The position numbers were made by a program, and so were the translations under genes. Under the pieces are notes generated by a model. It had not been told where the DNA came from and made no database searches. It saw only the letters and a program-made list of their open reading frames with translations. Below are positions 33,969 through 42,692 of a stretch of 64,000 nt of DNA, one piece after another. How positions within the stretch are numbered: position 1 is the stretch's first letter; each line of letters opens with the position of its first letter. Origin of the DNA: Bifidobacterium sp. ESL0728 (GTDB lineage: Bacteria; Actinomycetota; Actinomycetes; Actinomycetales; Bifidobacteriaceae); assembly GCF_029392015.1 (NCBI RefSeq), contig NZ_CP113925.1, positions 930,001-994,000 of the forward strand, given 5' to 3'.

Positions 33969-35135
33969 CTAGCCTTGCCTGTTCTTGACTCGTTCGGTGA
34001 GTTGCCACATTTCCTCGCCGACATCGATGCCGCGGGGGCATTCGCGGCTGCAGGCGCGAACGGACTGGCAGGCGGTGATGCCGTCGGCGGTGGCGATGGC
34101 ATCGAGCCGTTCGTCGGTCGCTTTGTCTCTGGAATCATTGATGAAACGGGACTCGGCAATCAGCGCGGCCGGGCCGACGAACGCCTCGCCGCCGGCATAG
34201 ACCGGGCAGCTGCCTTCGCAAACCCCGCACGAGATGCAGTTGCTCAAAAGCTCGTAACGTTTGAGTTCTTCGGGCTTTTGCAGGTATTCGAACATGTCGA
34301 TTTTGCCGTCCTCGGTGGTGGCCAGCTTGCCGTCTGCTTTCAGGTACGGTTCGAGCTTTTTGATCTGGTTCATCATCTGGTCGATGTCGACGATGAGGTC
34401 GCGCAGTACGGGGAAACCGGGGAGCGGAGCGATTTCGATGATGCCAATGCTTGATGTGCTGCCCTGATTCGCCATGGAATCACGCATGCCGTTGGGATTG
34501 TCGGGATTGTTGTGGTTATTGGAATTGTTGGGATTGTCGGAATCGCTGGAGTCACTGCGGTTGCTGGCGTCATTGGAGTTGTTGGCATTTTCGCAACTGC
34601 CGGTGTCGAATCTTGTGTGTGAATCGGCGTTGTTGCCCAGAGACTTGCCGGGTTTTGCGTCGGTTGCGTTCTTGTCTGCCAAGTCCTGGGTGTCTGTGTC
34701 GGCTGTCGAGCGGAATCCTTCGTTAGCCGAGGGATTCGCGTCATTGTTCTGGTTCGAGACCGGCGGCTTTGCGAAGTTCTCGACCTTGGCGGTGCACAGC
34801 AGCGCCGGCGTGCCATTGATCGACACCGCATCGGAACCGCAGATACCGTGACCGCAGGAATAGCGGAACGCCAGTGTCGGGTCGATGTTGCGTTTGATGT
34901 CGAGCAGGCAGTCGAGCACGGTCTGCCCGGGTTGTGAAACCACGATGTAATCCTGAGTGAAATGTTTGCCGCGTATCCGGCGGCGTGACGGTGAGGAGCC
35001 GAATGGGCTGCCGCCTCGGGCCTTGCCGGCGAACGGGCTGGAGGAACGGCGGCGGGCGCGGTCGGGTTCCGCTTTCGGGGCGAACCGATGGACCCGGATG
35101 GTCACATTCATATCATGCATTGCATCTTCACTCAT
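33969..35135 (-). CDS. sdhB: Succinate dehydrogenase/fumarate reductase iron-sulfur subunit with large insert
   Basis: Electron-transfer subunit of 388 residues; start ATG 35135 is followed by MSEDAMHDMNVTIRVHRF, and an upstream in-frame ATG would add 30 residues. The [2Fe-2S] site is SCGHGICGSD plus a later Cys (Cys94, Cys99, Asp102, Cys114, the Asp as in E. coli SdhB). The [4Fe-4S]/[3Fe-4S] clusters use CISCGVCEGSCP and CQSVRACSRECP. Between the ferredoxin domain and IIEIAPLPGFPVLRDL lies a 105-residue Asn/Asp/Ser-rich insert (about 34452-34766) absent from the family. The flavoprotein gene is 250 bases upstream; no membrane-anchor genes are seen. Confidence 0.93.
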   Translation of the reverse strand: MSEDAMHDMNVTIRVHRFAPKAEPDRARRRSSSPFAGKARGGSPFGSSPSRRRIRGKHFTQDYIVVSQPGQTVLDCLLDIKRNIDPTLAFRYSCGHGICGSDAVSINGTPALLCTAKVENFAKPPVSNQNNDANPSANEGFRSTADTDTQDLADKNATDAKPGKSLGNNADSHTRFDTGSCENANNSNDASNRSDSSDSDNPNNSNNHNNPDNPNGMRDSMANQGSTSSIGIIEIAPLPGFPVLRDLIVDIDQMMNQIKKLEPYLKADGKLATTEDGKIDMFEYLQKPEELKRYELLSNCISCGVCEGSCPVYAGGEAFVGPAALIAESRFINDSRDKATDERLDAIATADGITACQSVRACSRECPRGIDVGEEMWQLTERVKNRQG

Positions 35136-35387
35136 TGCCGCTGCCTTCGTTGTGTTCTTTCGTCTGCCAGTCTGCCACAAACCGTGGCCCGTTGCGTTGT
35201 CCCTTGGCTTTAACCGCGTATTCAAATCATCGGAATCAAGGAGTTCTGGCCGTGCTTTCCTTCGCTGCGGGCCTACTCCGACGTCTCGCCGGTTGGTATG
35301 GCCGTGAACTTGTGTTGTTCTTTCCCAGCGGGTCTACTCCCTTTGCGTCAATTATCTGGCTCTAAACCGTGGCTTGCCGAATCGGCT

Positions 35388-37475
35388 CTAATATTCGCGT
35401 GCCTTCGGCGGCATATCGACGATATGAACCGGTTGCCAGGTGATCTTGCCGTTTGTGTCAGCCATCGAATGGGTCAGGAAATGCTCGTCATCGCGTTTCG
35501 GGAAATCGGTGCGGGCGAACGCCCCACGCGACTCGTGCCTTGCCGACGAGGCATCGAGCATCGCCTGTGCCAGCGTCATGAGATTGTTAATCTCGAAGAT
35601 GGCCGTCAGCTCCTGGTTGAAGGTGGAGCTTTCCGAATGTGAGCGCAGCGCTTCTGCGCGGGGGATCAGTTCGTTGGCGATTGTTCGTTGTGCTTCGCTG
35701 ATGCTTTGCGCATCGCAGCGCACCGCCACCGCGTGTTCCATCGTTGTGCCAAGGTCGGCCAGCAGTCGATAAGGGTTGTCGTTGGCTTGATTGGCTACTG
35801 CCGACATGCCTTCACCGGACGAAGCCGTTTTTTCTGCGGAGTCCGTGTCTGCGACTGACGCCGGAGCCGTTACATCTGCGTCTGGCTGGTTATCGGTATT
35901 TTTACCGCCAATCCCTGCCTTTGTGGCCGAATCGCCGGATTGGGAGGATTGCAGCAGGTTTTGTATGTATTGTTCCCGTTTTCTCGCTGCTTTCTCGACC
36001 AGATTGTGGCACCGCTCCTGTCCGCTTGCGGCGTTTGATTCTGTTTGTCCCGATGTTGCAATGGCTTCGGTGGTATCTTCAAGCACGCTGCGACCATTGT
36101 TTTTGTTATCGATTATTGATGAATTTACTTTGTTCATACTACTGTTCGCAACGAGCTTTGTGGCGATGGATTCACCGGCACGCGTGCCGAACAGGCAGGC
36201 GTCGAGCAGGCTGTTGCCGCCCAGACGGTTCGCGCCGTGAACACTCACGCAAGAGCATTCGCCGGCTGCGTACAGGCCCTCGACGATATTGCGTTTGCCA
36301 TCTTCCCAACGGTAGACCTCACCGCTGGTGGTGATGGGGATGCCGCCCATCGTGTAATGGGCCGTAGGCTTCACGGCCACCCAATCCTTGCTGGGGTCAA
36401 GACCTGCGTAATCTCGGATGGTTTCGACCACTTGAGGCAGCACTTCCTGCATATGCTTCTTGTCGATTCCCGTCATGTCCAGCCAGACGCAGTCTTCGGG
36501 GCCATCCGGCTCCTTCGGGTCGGCAACGCCTCGACCGGCATCGACTTCGGCCATGATGGAACGGCTGACCACGTCGCGTGCCGCCAGATCCTTGTGTTCC
36601 GGGGCATAGCGGGCCATGAACGCTTCGCCGTCGGCATTGCGCAGGATACCGCCTTCGCCGCGTGAGGCCTCGGAAAGAAGGATTCCGGTGTGTGCAAGCC
36701 CGGTGGGGTGGAACTGCACGAATTCCGAATCCTCAAGCTGCAAGCCGGCCTTCAGTGCCAACGCCATGCCGTCACCGGTCAAATCCCAAGAATTCGAGGT
36801 TGTGTGGAACAGCCGCCCGGCGCCGCCCGTGGCCATCAAGACGTTGCGGGAGGCGATGGCGTGAGTTTTGCCGGTGTGGGTGTCGAACGCGACCACGCCG
36901 CAAGCCTTGTCTTTGTCGTTGTTCAAGACCAGATCGGTGACGTACCATTCCTCGGCGAACTGCACTCCCGCGCCGACGCATTGTTGCCACAGCGCATAGA
37001 GAATCTGATGGCCGATACGGTCGGCCGCATAGGCCGCACGTCGCACTGGAGCCTTGCCATAGTCCTTGGTATGCCCGCCGAACTTGCGTTGGGCGATGTG
37101 ACCGTCTTCGGTTCGCGAGAAGGCTACGCCGCTACGCTCAAGGTTGACCACGGTCTGCGGGGCGTATTGTGCCAGTATTTTGACAGCGTCCTGGTCGGCC
37201 AGCCAATCGCCGCCCTTGACGGTGTCGTAATAATGCCAGCGCCAATCGTCGCGCTCGACGTTGCCGAGGCTCGCCGCGATGCCGCCTTCCGCCGAGCCGG
37301 TGTGCGAGCGCAACGCCTGCAGTTTCGAAATGACCAAGAGCTTGGGATTGCGGCCTTCCGCCCTCATTTCCGTGATTTCATCGCTTCGCAGGATTCCCAG
37401 TGCCGCCGACAATCCGGCCGCCCCCGCGCCGATAATCACCGCATCATACATGTCTTCGATTTGCTCTGGACTCAT
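35388..37475 (-). CDS. sdhA: Succinate dehydrogenase/fumarate reductase flavoprotein subunit
   Basis: FAD subunit of 695 residues from ATG 37475. The FAD dinucleotide motif is VIIGAGAAGLSAALG, covalent-FAD His58 lies in RSHTGSAEGG, the capping domain has FHPTGLAHTG, catalytic Arg is expected in AARDVVSRSI, and substrate-binding His/Arg are in TAHYTMGG and HGANRLGGNS. The C-terminal helical domain is normal. Two low-complexity inserts (about residues 444-490 and 508-566; 35781-36146) interrupt the sequence between the FAD domain and helical domain, making it about 90 residues longer than usual. It lies upstream of sdhB on the same strand. Confidence 0.94.
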   Translation of the reverse strand: MSPEQIEDMYDAVIIGAGAAGLSAALGILRSDEITEMRAEGRNPKLLVISKLQALRSHTGSAEGGIAASLGNVERDDWRWHYYDTVKGGDWLADQDAVKILAQYAPQTVVNLERSGVAFSRTEDGHIAQRKFGGHTKDYGKAPVRRAAYAADRIGHQILYALWQQCVGAGVQFAEEWYVTDLVLNNDKDKACGVVAFDTHTGKTHAIASRNVLMATGGAGRLFHTTSNSWDLTGDGMALALKAGLQLEDSEFVQFHPTGLAHTGILLSEASRGEGGILRNADGEAFMARYAPEHKDLAARDVVSRSIMAEVDAGRGVADPKEPDGPEDCVWLDMTGIDKKHMQEVLPQVVETIRDYAGLDPSKDWVAVKPTAHYTMGGIPITTSGEVYRWEDGKRNIVEGLYAAGECSCVSVHGANRLGGNSLLDACLFGTRAGESIATKLVANSSMNKVNSSIIDNKNNGRSVLEDTTEAIATSGQTESNAASGQERCHNLVEKAARKREQYIQNLLQSSQSGDSATKAGIGGKNTDNQPDADVTAPASVADTDSAEKTASSGEGMSAVANQANDNPYRLLADLGTTMEHAVAVRCDAQSISEAQRTIANELIPRAEALRSHSESSTFNQELTAIFEINNLMTLAQAMLDASSARHESRGAFARTDFPKRDDEHFLTHSMADTNGKITWQPVHIVDMPPKAREY

Positions 37476-37569
37476 ACCCCCGATTATGGCACAAGGCCAG
37501 CAAGAGCATTTTGCAGGAACGTGGTAGGTGAGCTCTTCCCTTATGGGTGGGCACTCGTACCATAGGGGT

Positions 37570-37914
37570 ATGAGCACAACATTCAACGCACGTGTCTACG
37601 ATGTCGTCCGGAAGATACCGGAGGGCAAAGTGGCCACGTACGGCCAGGTGGCGGCGCTCGCGGGCAATCCACGCAACGCGAGGTTCGTGGGTTACGCCCT
37701 GCATTCCAATCCTGAGCCGGGCGTGATCCCGTGCCATCGCGTGGTGTTCCGCGACGGCTCGCTTGCTCCGGGATTTGCTTTCGGCGGACCCGATCGTCAA
37801 CGTGAGTTGCTTGAGGACGAAGGCGTGACGTTTCTGCCTCCTGCGCCCAAACACGAGAACGCCGGGGAAGACGGTTGGGTGGTTGATTTGAAGCGTTGCC
37901 AGTGGCAGTGCTGA
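37570..37914 (+). CDS. MGMT/Ogt-like DNA-binding protein, C-terminal domain only
   Basis: Protein of 114 residues from ATG 37570 (AGGGG at 37564-37568). It comprises just the winged-helix/active-site domain of O6-alkylguanine-DNA alkyltransferases: VYDVVRKIPEGKVATYGQVA, then NPRNARFVGYAL and the active-site PCHRVV, whose Cys accepts the alkyl group. The N-terminal alkyltransferase domain is missing. Alkyltransferase-like (ATL) proteins have the same size but replace the Cys with Trp; here Cys is retained, so direct repair activity is possible. Divergent from sdhA with 94 bases between starts. Confidence 0.9.
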   Translation: MSTTFNARVYDVVRKIPEGKVATYGQVAALAGNPRNARFVGYALHSNPEPGVIPCHRVVFRDGSLAPGFAFGGPDRQRELLEDEGVTFLPPAPKHENAGEDGWVVDLKRCQWQC

Positions 37915-38093
37915 GGTTGCCCTGATGATTGTGGTTCGTTGTCATAGGTCCTCCTTCCGATTCTGGTTGATCTGACCTGTCTGTTGATTGCCGGGTTCGT
38001 AATCGCGATTGCTGCTGAAGGTAATTGTTAGAGGTAATTGAGGGGATTCCTTGATTGTTGTCAAAGAACATCGTCGTGCACGCTCATTCCTTT

Positions 38094-38243
38094 GGGCGAG
38101 CATGGTCGCATGCGAACGGGAACGGATTCAGCGTTTCTCAATGCCCATCCTTGCGGGGCGAACGAGGTCACATGTGAACGGAGACGGACTGAGTGTTTCC
38201 CAATGCTTATCCGTCTGGGAGGATATGGTCACATGGTTGGCGT
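38094..38243. repeat. Tandem palindrome array, about 61-bp period
   Basis: Two full and one partial copy of a 61-62-base unit lie just beyond the 3' end of dprA, in the 329-base gap after the MGMT gene. Each unit opens with a palindrome: TCGCATGCGA (38106-38115), TCACATGTGA (38168-38177) and a decayed TCACATGGTT (38229-38238). The rest aligns well, for example TTTCTCAATGCCCATCC with TTTCCCAATGCTTATCC. A weak zeroth copy precedes. Confidence 0.8.
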
Positions 38244-39890
38244 CTAGTCGCTCGGTTTCATGGCTTTTGTGGTAACGATGCGTATCGTTCCCGCTTCCAG
38301 ACGTATCAGTCCAAGCAGTTCCATTTCCCCGAGTTCGCTTTCCAATCTGCCGATATCCCATGAGACGGGCTTTTCTTGCGCGGAGCCGGCAGGGTTTTTC
38401 ATCCCCGATTGATGTTTGCCGGTAGAACGCGGAGTGTTGAGCATCGAAAGAACGGCCTCGTGTGTGGCCGCGTCGCCCTGCCTTCGGCAACGGCGGATGG
38501 CGGTCAGCACCTCATGTTGTGCGGCGGTGGGTTCGGCCTTGGACACCGAGGGTTGTGATGTGGATTGTTTGGGCGCGTCATGTCTTGCCGCAACGTTTTC
38601 TTGCTCAGACCGCGAAGTCTCGGCACCGCTTGGCAAGGGGACTTGCAAAGTTGGGTGCCCCTGGTTGGTATCTGAAGCATTGGATTGCCGTTGTGATGGG
38701 TCAATACATTCATGGTTATCCTTTCCGGCGATGGCGGGTGGGGGAGATGTCGGCATTTCCGTTTGATTTCGTATCGTTTTGTCATTCAATGTTGATGATT
38801 TATTGCCATCGGTGTGTATTAATTTTGGTGCATGGCCTTTATGGCAGATCTCGTCGATGGCGTTGACCGAGGTGAGGATGATGGCGCGATGGTCGCGGAT
38901 CAGCCAGTTGCAGCCGGTGTTGCCGGGGATATTGATATTGCCGGGAGCGGCGTAGACTTCGCGTCCCAGCTCTGCCGCCCAATTGGCCGTATTGAGGGCT
39001 CCTGAGCGGCTTCTTGCCTGCGCCACGACGACGGTGGAGGCCAGAGCCGCGATGATGCGGTTGCGCAGAAGGAACCGTCTTGCTTCGGGAATCGTGTTCG
39101 GGCACAGTTCGCTGATGAGGGCTCCGCCGTTGGCTTTGATTCGGTCGAATAATGGCTGGTTGCGTTCGGGACCGATATGGTTGAGGCCTCCGGCGAAGAC
39201 GGCTACGGTTCGTCCGCTTTCGTTTTCGCCGAGGTCGCTCATGGCATTCAACGCTCCCCAGTGTGCTGCGGCATCGATGCCGAAGGCGCCGCCGGAGACC
39301 ACCAGATGCCCTTGTTCCGCGGCTTTTCCGGCGATGGTCTTGGCCACGTACCGTCCGTAATCGTCCGCTCCGCGGGAACCTACGACAGCCAACGGCTGTG
39401 GACAACTTGCCAAAGCCCCGGGATCGCCGATGCCCCAAAGGCATAGTGGGGATGCCCAGTCTTTTCTGATGGAAAGATCGTCGAGCTGGGCAGGCCAGTA
39501 GGGGCTGGTCGGTCCGATGATCCATTGCGAGCCGTTGACGGTGAAAAAGTCTTCAAGCTCTTTTTTGTCGTTTGAGGGCAGCTGGTGCAGCCGTTCGCGC
39601 CAGCGTTCCAACCCGTGACGGAACGAGCCCATTCCACGTGTGTTGACTTTTCGTCCCCATTTGGCCGTGCCGGTGGCAAATACTTCATCCAGCTTGTTGC
39701 GGTTGCGGGTACCACTTTTTTCGTCGGCGATAAGACGCAAGGCGGTGACGGCATCGCCGGCACCTTTGATGGTGGCGAAGAGCAGGGCGTCGGCGCTGTC
39801 GATACAGAAGGTCAGGATGGCCCGTGCCAATGTGTCGTCATCGATGGTTGCAGGCCGAATTGTAGAGGAACCGGTTGTGCTGTCGCTCAT
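38244..39890 (-). CDS. dprA: DNA processing protein DprA (Smf), natural transformation
   Basis: Loads RecA on incoming single-stranded DNA. It has 548 residues, with the second of two adjacent ATGs chosen because AAGGAG ends six bases before it. The Rossmann core shows VVGSRGADDYGRYVA, VSGGAFGIDAAAHWGAL, TVAVFAGGLNHIGPERNQ, and LLRNRIIAALASTVVV, followed by GALNTANWAAELGREVYAAP, all DprA hallmarks. A linker of about 100 residues rich in Ser, Thr, Gln, Asn and Pro separates the core from a C-terminal winged helix (TAAQHEVLTAIRR and later). It overlaps the end of comM, and together with yraN forms the common competence-related trio. Confidence 0.95.
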   Translation of the reverse strand: MSDSTTGSSTIRPATIDDDTLARAILTFCIDSADALLFATIKGAGDAVTALRLIADEKSGTRNRNKLDEVFATGTAKWGRKVNTRGMGSFRHGLERWRERLHQLPSNDKKELEDFFTVNGSQWIIGPTSPYWPAQLDDLSIRKDWASPLCLWGIGDPGALASCPQPLAVVGSRGADDYGRYVAKTIAGKAAEQGHLVVSGGAFGIDAAAHWGALNAMSDLGENESGRTVAVFAGGLNHIGPERNQPLFDRIKANGGALISELCPNTIPEARRFLLRNRIIAALASTVVVAQARSRSGALNTANWAAELGREVYAAPGNINIPGNTGCNWLIRDHRAIILTSVNAIDEICHKGHAPKLIHTDGNKSSTLNDKTIRNQTEMPTSPPPAIAGKDNHECIDPSQRQSNASDTNQGHPTLQVPLPSGAETSRSEQENVAARHDAPKQSTSQPSVSKAEPTAAQHEVLTAIRRCRRQGDAATHEAVLSMLNTPRSTGKHQSGMKNPAGSAQEKPVSWDIGRLESELGEMELLGLIRLEAGTIRIVTTKAMKPSD

Positions 39891-41425
39891 CATGACTCCT
39901 TCGTTCGCAGGGCGATGCCCTGCATCATTTCCTCATGGCCCGGCGAGGATTTGCCAACGAGATCCGCTAGCGTCCATGCCAGACGCAACGCACGGTCGGC
40001 TCCGCGCAGACTCAGCCGTTCGTTCTCCAAGGCTTCGTCGATGAGGCTGAGCGCGGCCTTCGAGGTGTTTGCTCTCAGCCATGTGCCTGAGGCTTGCGCG
40101 TTGCAGGTCCAGTGGTAGGCGACGAAACGTTCTTGGGCGGCATGTCTGGCGTCGGTGACCTTGAGTCTCATCTGCTCGCTGGTGGTCTGTGGCCGTGAGT
40201 TCTGCGTCATCAGATGTTCCACGGGTGGTACTTCCACCTGTATGTCGATGCGGTCGAGAATCGGGCCGGAAAGCCTTGAGAAATAACGGATCCGGTCCTT
40301 TTCCTTGCAGGTGCATCGTGAACCGTCGCCGTATCCGTAGCCGCATGGGCATGGGTTCGCCGCCATGATGAGCTGGAAATTGGCCGGATAGTAGGTCGTG
40401 CCTTTGGAACGTGAAAGAGCCACATACCCGGATTCCAACGGTTCGCGCAAGGTCTGTAGCGCGCGTGGCGAGAACTCGGGTGCCTCGTCCATGAAAAGCA
40501 CCCCGCGATGGGCGCGCGTGATGGCTCCCGGAGTGGCGATGCCTGATCCGCCGCCGACCAGTGATGCCGTTGAGGCCGTGTGGTGCGGGGCTTCGAACGG
40601 CGGCACGTCGCTGATGCCGTAGTTCGGCAAGGTTCCGCACAGCGAACGGATCGAGGCGACCTCAAGTTGTTCTTGTTCGTTCAACGGACACATGATGCCG
40701 GGCACGCGTGAGGCGAGCATGGTCTTGCCGGAGCCGGGAGGGCCGGTCATCAGAAGATGATGACCGCCTGCAGCAGCCACTTGGAGCGCCCATTTGGTGC
40801 GTTCCTGCCCGATGACTTCAGCCATGTCGCCGACCGGTGGAGCGAGGTTTGCCTCGTCGTCGTTGGTTGTTTGATCGGCAGGGATGTGAGTTTCGTTGAT
40901 GTGGTATTTGGCTTCGCCGCCCATCAGCTCGATGAGTTCGCCCAAGTGGCGTATGCCGATGACGTTGAGCCCCTCAACGAGTTCAGCCTCATCGAGATTA
41001 CGCTCGGGCACGATGATCTGGTCGATGCCGTGTTCGCGAGCATACAGTGCAATCGGCAGAACGCCGGTGACCGGAAGCACCGAACCGTCGAGATTGAGTT
41101 CGCCAAGTACGACGGTGTCGGCCAGACAATCATGGGGGATCACGCCCGCAGCGCTGAGCACGGAAACGGCGATGGCGAGGTCGTGCGAGGAGCCGCGTTT
41201 CGGTAGGGAAGCAGGGGAGAGATTGACCGTCACCCTTGTCTCCGGCCAGCTGAAACCGCTGGCCTGGCACGCGGATTTCACCCGTTCACGCGCCTCGCTC
41301 AACGAGGTGTCCGGCAGGCCGATGATCGAGAAATAGGGCAGTCCCGGCGAAATGAAGGCCTGCATCTGAATGGCGTTGGCCTTAAGCCCCACCAAGCCCA
41401 CCGACATCGCCGTCCCGATGGCCAT
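39890..41425 (-). CDS. comM: ComM/YifB-family Mg chelatase-like AAA+ ATPase
   Basis: Hexameric helicase implicated in branch migration during natural transformation. It has 511 residues from ATG 41425, whose A is shared with the yraN stop. The N-terminal domain starts MAIGTAMSVGLVGLKANAIQ, with PGLPYFSIIGLPDTSLSEAR typical of YifB. Walker A is MTGPPGSGKTMLA, Walker B FMDEAPEF, followed by the zinc-like cluster NPCPCGYGYGDGSRCTCK and sensor regions. No insert is apparent. Operon with yraN (upstream) and dprA (downstream), all with overlapping ends. Confidence 0.95.
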   Translation of the reverse strand: MAIGTAMSVGLVGLKANAIQMQAFISPGLPYFSIIGLPDTSLSEARERVKSACQASGFSWPETRVTVNLSPASLPKRGSSHDLAIAVSVLSAAGVIPHDCLADTVVLGELNLDGSVLPVTGVLPIALYAREHGIDQIIVPERNLDEAELVEGLNVIGIRHLGELIELMGGEAKYHINETHIPADQTTNDDEANLAPPVGDMAEVIGQERTKWALQVAAAGGHHLLMTGPPGSGKTMLASRVPGIMCPLNEQEQLEVASIRSLCGTLPNYGISDVPPFEAPHHTASTASLVGGGSGIATPGAITRAHRGVLFMDEAPEFSPRALQTLREPLESGYVALSRSKGTTYYPANFQLIMAANPCPCGYGYGDGSRCTCKEKDRIRYFSRLSGPILDRIDIQVEVPPVEHLMTQNSRPQTTSEQMRLKVTDARHAAQERFVAYHWTCNAQASGTWLRANTSKAALSLIDEALENERLSLRGADRALRLAWTLADLVGKSSPGHEEMMQGIALRTKES

Positions 41426-41946
41426 CAGAACGCCCCCGGAATATGCTGGACTCTGGGCCTGTTGCCTTCCAGCAGGATGGACATGGCGTCGAAACGAATG
41501 CCGGTTCGCCGTATCGATTTGCCTGGACCCGCCAGCCAAAGTGCGGCCGCATGATGCAGATTGGCTTGCTTATGCGGGGTTATGGCTTCCTGAGGTGTTC
41601 CATAGCGTTGCGTCCGCCGTGTCTTCACCTCGACGAATACCACGATGTACTCCGGGGTCATCATGATGATGTCGAGCTCACCGAACCGGGTGCTCCAGTT
41701 TCTGCTCAAAACGTGCCAGCCGAGCTCAGCCAGCCATGCCGCAGCGTATTGTTCGCCGACTTTCCCAAGTTGTTTGGCCGAGATATCGGGAATGACCAGT
41801 TCCTCTTCAAGCTCGGCCAGCAGACCGACCGAGGCCGTGTCGTTGAGGTCGGTGTCATTCAAGGCGATGCCGTCGTCTACATGGGTGTCGCCGCCAAAGC
41901 AGGTGGCGGCCCGACGCCGTTGCGTTGTTGAAATTTGTGTGTCCAT
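41425..41946 (-). CDS. YraN/UPF0102-family endonuclease-like protein
   Basis: Protein of 173 residues. The core (about 60-173) matches UPF0102: GKVGEQYAAAWLAELGWHVL, NWSTRFGELDIIMM and FVEVKTRRTQRYG, giving the E-x..D-x..ExK layout of a PD-(D/E)xK nuclease. Residues 1-58 are Asp/Thr-rich and not conserved in the family. Its role is uncertain; homologues often sit beside dprA and comM, as here, and may act on Holliday junctions or incoming DNA. The downstream comM start overlaps its stop. Confidence 0.88.
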   Translation of the reverse strand: MDTQISTTQRRRAATCFGGDTHVDDGIALNDTDLNDTASVGLLAELEEELVIPDISAKQLGKVGEQYAAAWLAELGWHVLSRNWSTRFGELDIIMMTPEYIVVFVEVKTRRTQRYGTPQEAITPHKQANLHHAAALWLAGPGKSIRRTGIRFDAMSILLEGNRPRVQHIPGAF

Positions 41947-42692
41947 GTATTTCAGTGTTGCATGCTTAGTGCGTTTACCGTGTCAAAAACGGGTGCTGTG
42001 GTCGAATGATTGCCCTTTTCGATTTTCACGGCGTTTCTCGGGATAACTTCGCTTTCATGTAATGCAATTGTGATTAACATTGTGGATGAATTCTGCGGCA
42101 TGTGTGTAAGTCATGGTGTGATTGGTGGAAAATTTCGTTGATCTTGCGTGAGCTGTGGAGAAGCCGGTGAACAAAACCGAAAACGTGCACAAATTCATCC
42201 ACATCCTGAAATTGCCGAGTATTCCTTATCGAGCCGACTCGTTGAAGCGTGCCGTTGAAAATGATTCGAGAAGATAAGCCCGATAGGGAATCGTCATGGT
42301 AGTCGAGCGTTTTGCAAAGAATGACTAAAATACTAAGAACTATTTGAAAATGTTGATAATGATAGGAATCCGTTAGGTAAATGGAGTGATATCCGGGTTC
42401 TTTTTAGCGGTGTCATAGTGGCGTAATCAAGCTATATAAAATCGTTCCCATATCCTGACAAATAGCAGAAACTGCCAAAATATAGGGACGATGAATCGAT
42501 TTGAAGCCGGTGTGCAGCATGAATTCCGAATTAAAACGGTATATATAAAAATCGTCCCTGTATCCCGGTGAAATAATGGGAAATTGCCGAAATACGGGGA
42601 CTATGCCGATTCCAATCCGGTCAAGCCGCGAATTTCGAAATTAAAACGGAAACGCAGCGGTTTGACCGGCGATTAATGCAAAACCGAAAATC
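41947..42692. other. Large intergenic region, 746 bases
   Basis: Between yraN and the end of pdxY, both on the minus strand, I see no coding gene and no tRNA. Its right part holds a tandem 108-bp repeat (42433-42649). The left part is AT-rich and has a widely spaced 12-bp inverted repeat TGTGGATGAATT (42081-42092) and AATTCATCCACA (42192-42203). It probably includes the yraN-comM-dprA promoter, but I could not assign boxes. Confidence 0.6.
42433..42649. repeat. Tandem pair of about 108-bp stem-loop units
   Basis: Copies at 42433-42539 and 42542-42649 share TATATAAAAATCG at the start and GAAATTAAAACGG-like ends. I estimate roughly 70% identity by eye. Each contains a stem such as ATCGTCCCTGTAT...ATACGGGGACTAT. 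Mutations in copy 1 (ATCGTTCCCATAT...ATATAGGGACGAT) largely keep pairing. Confidence 0.75.

Noticed and set aside
42061..42210. Origin of replication based on DnaA-like nonamers
   Set aside because: Only three imperfect nonamers, no dnaA/dnaN/gyrB genes nearby and no AT-rich unwinding block.
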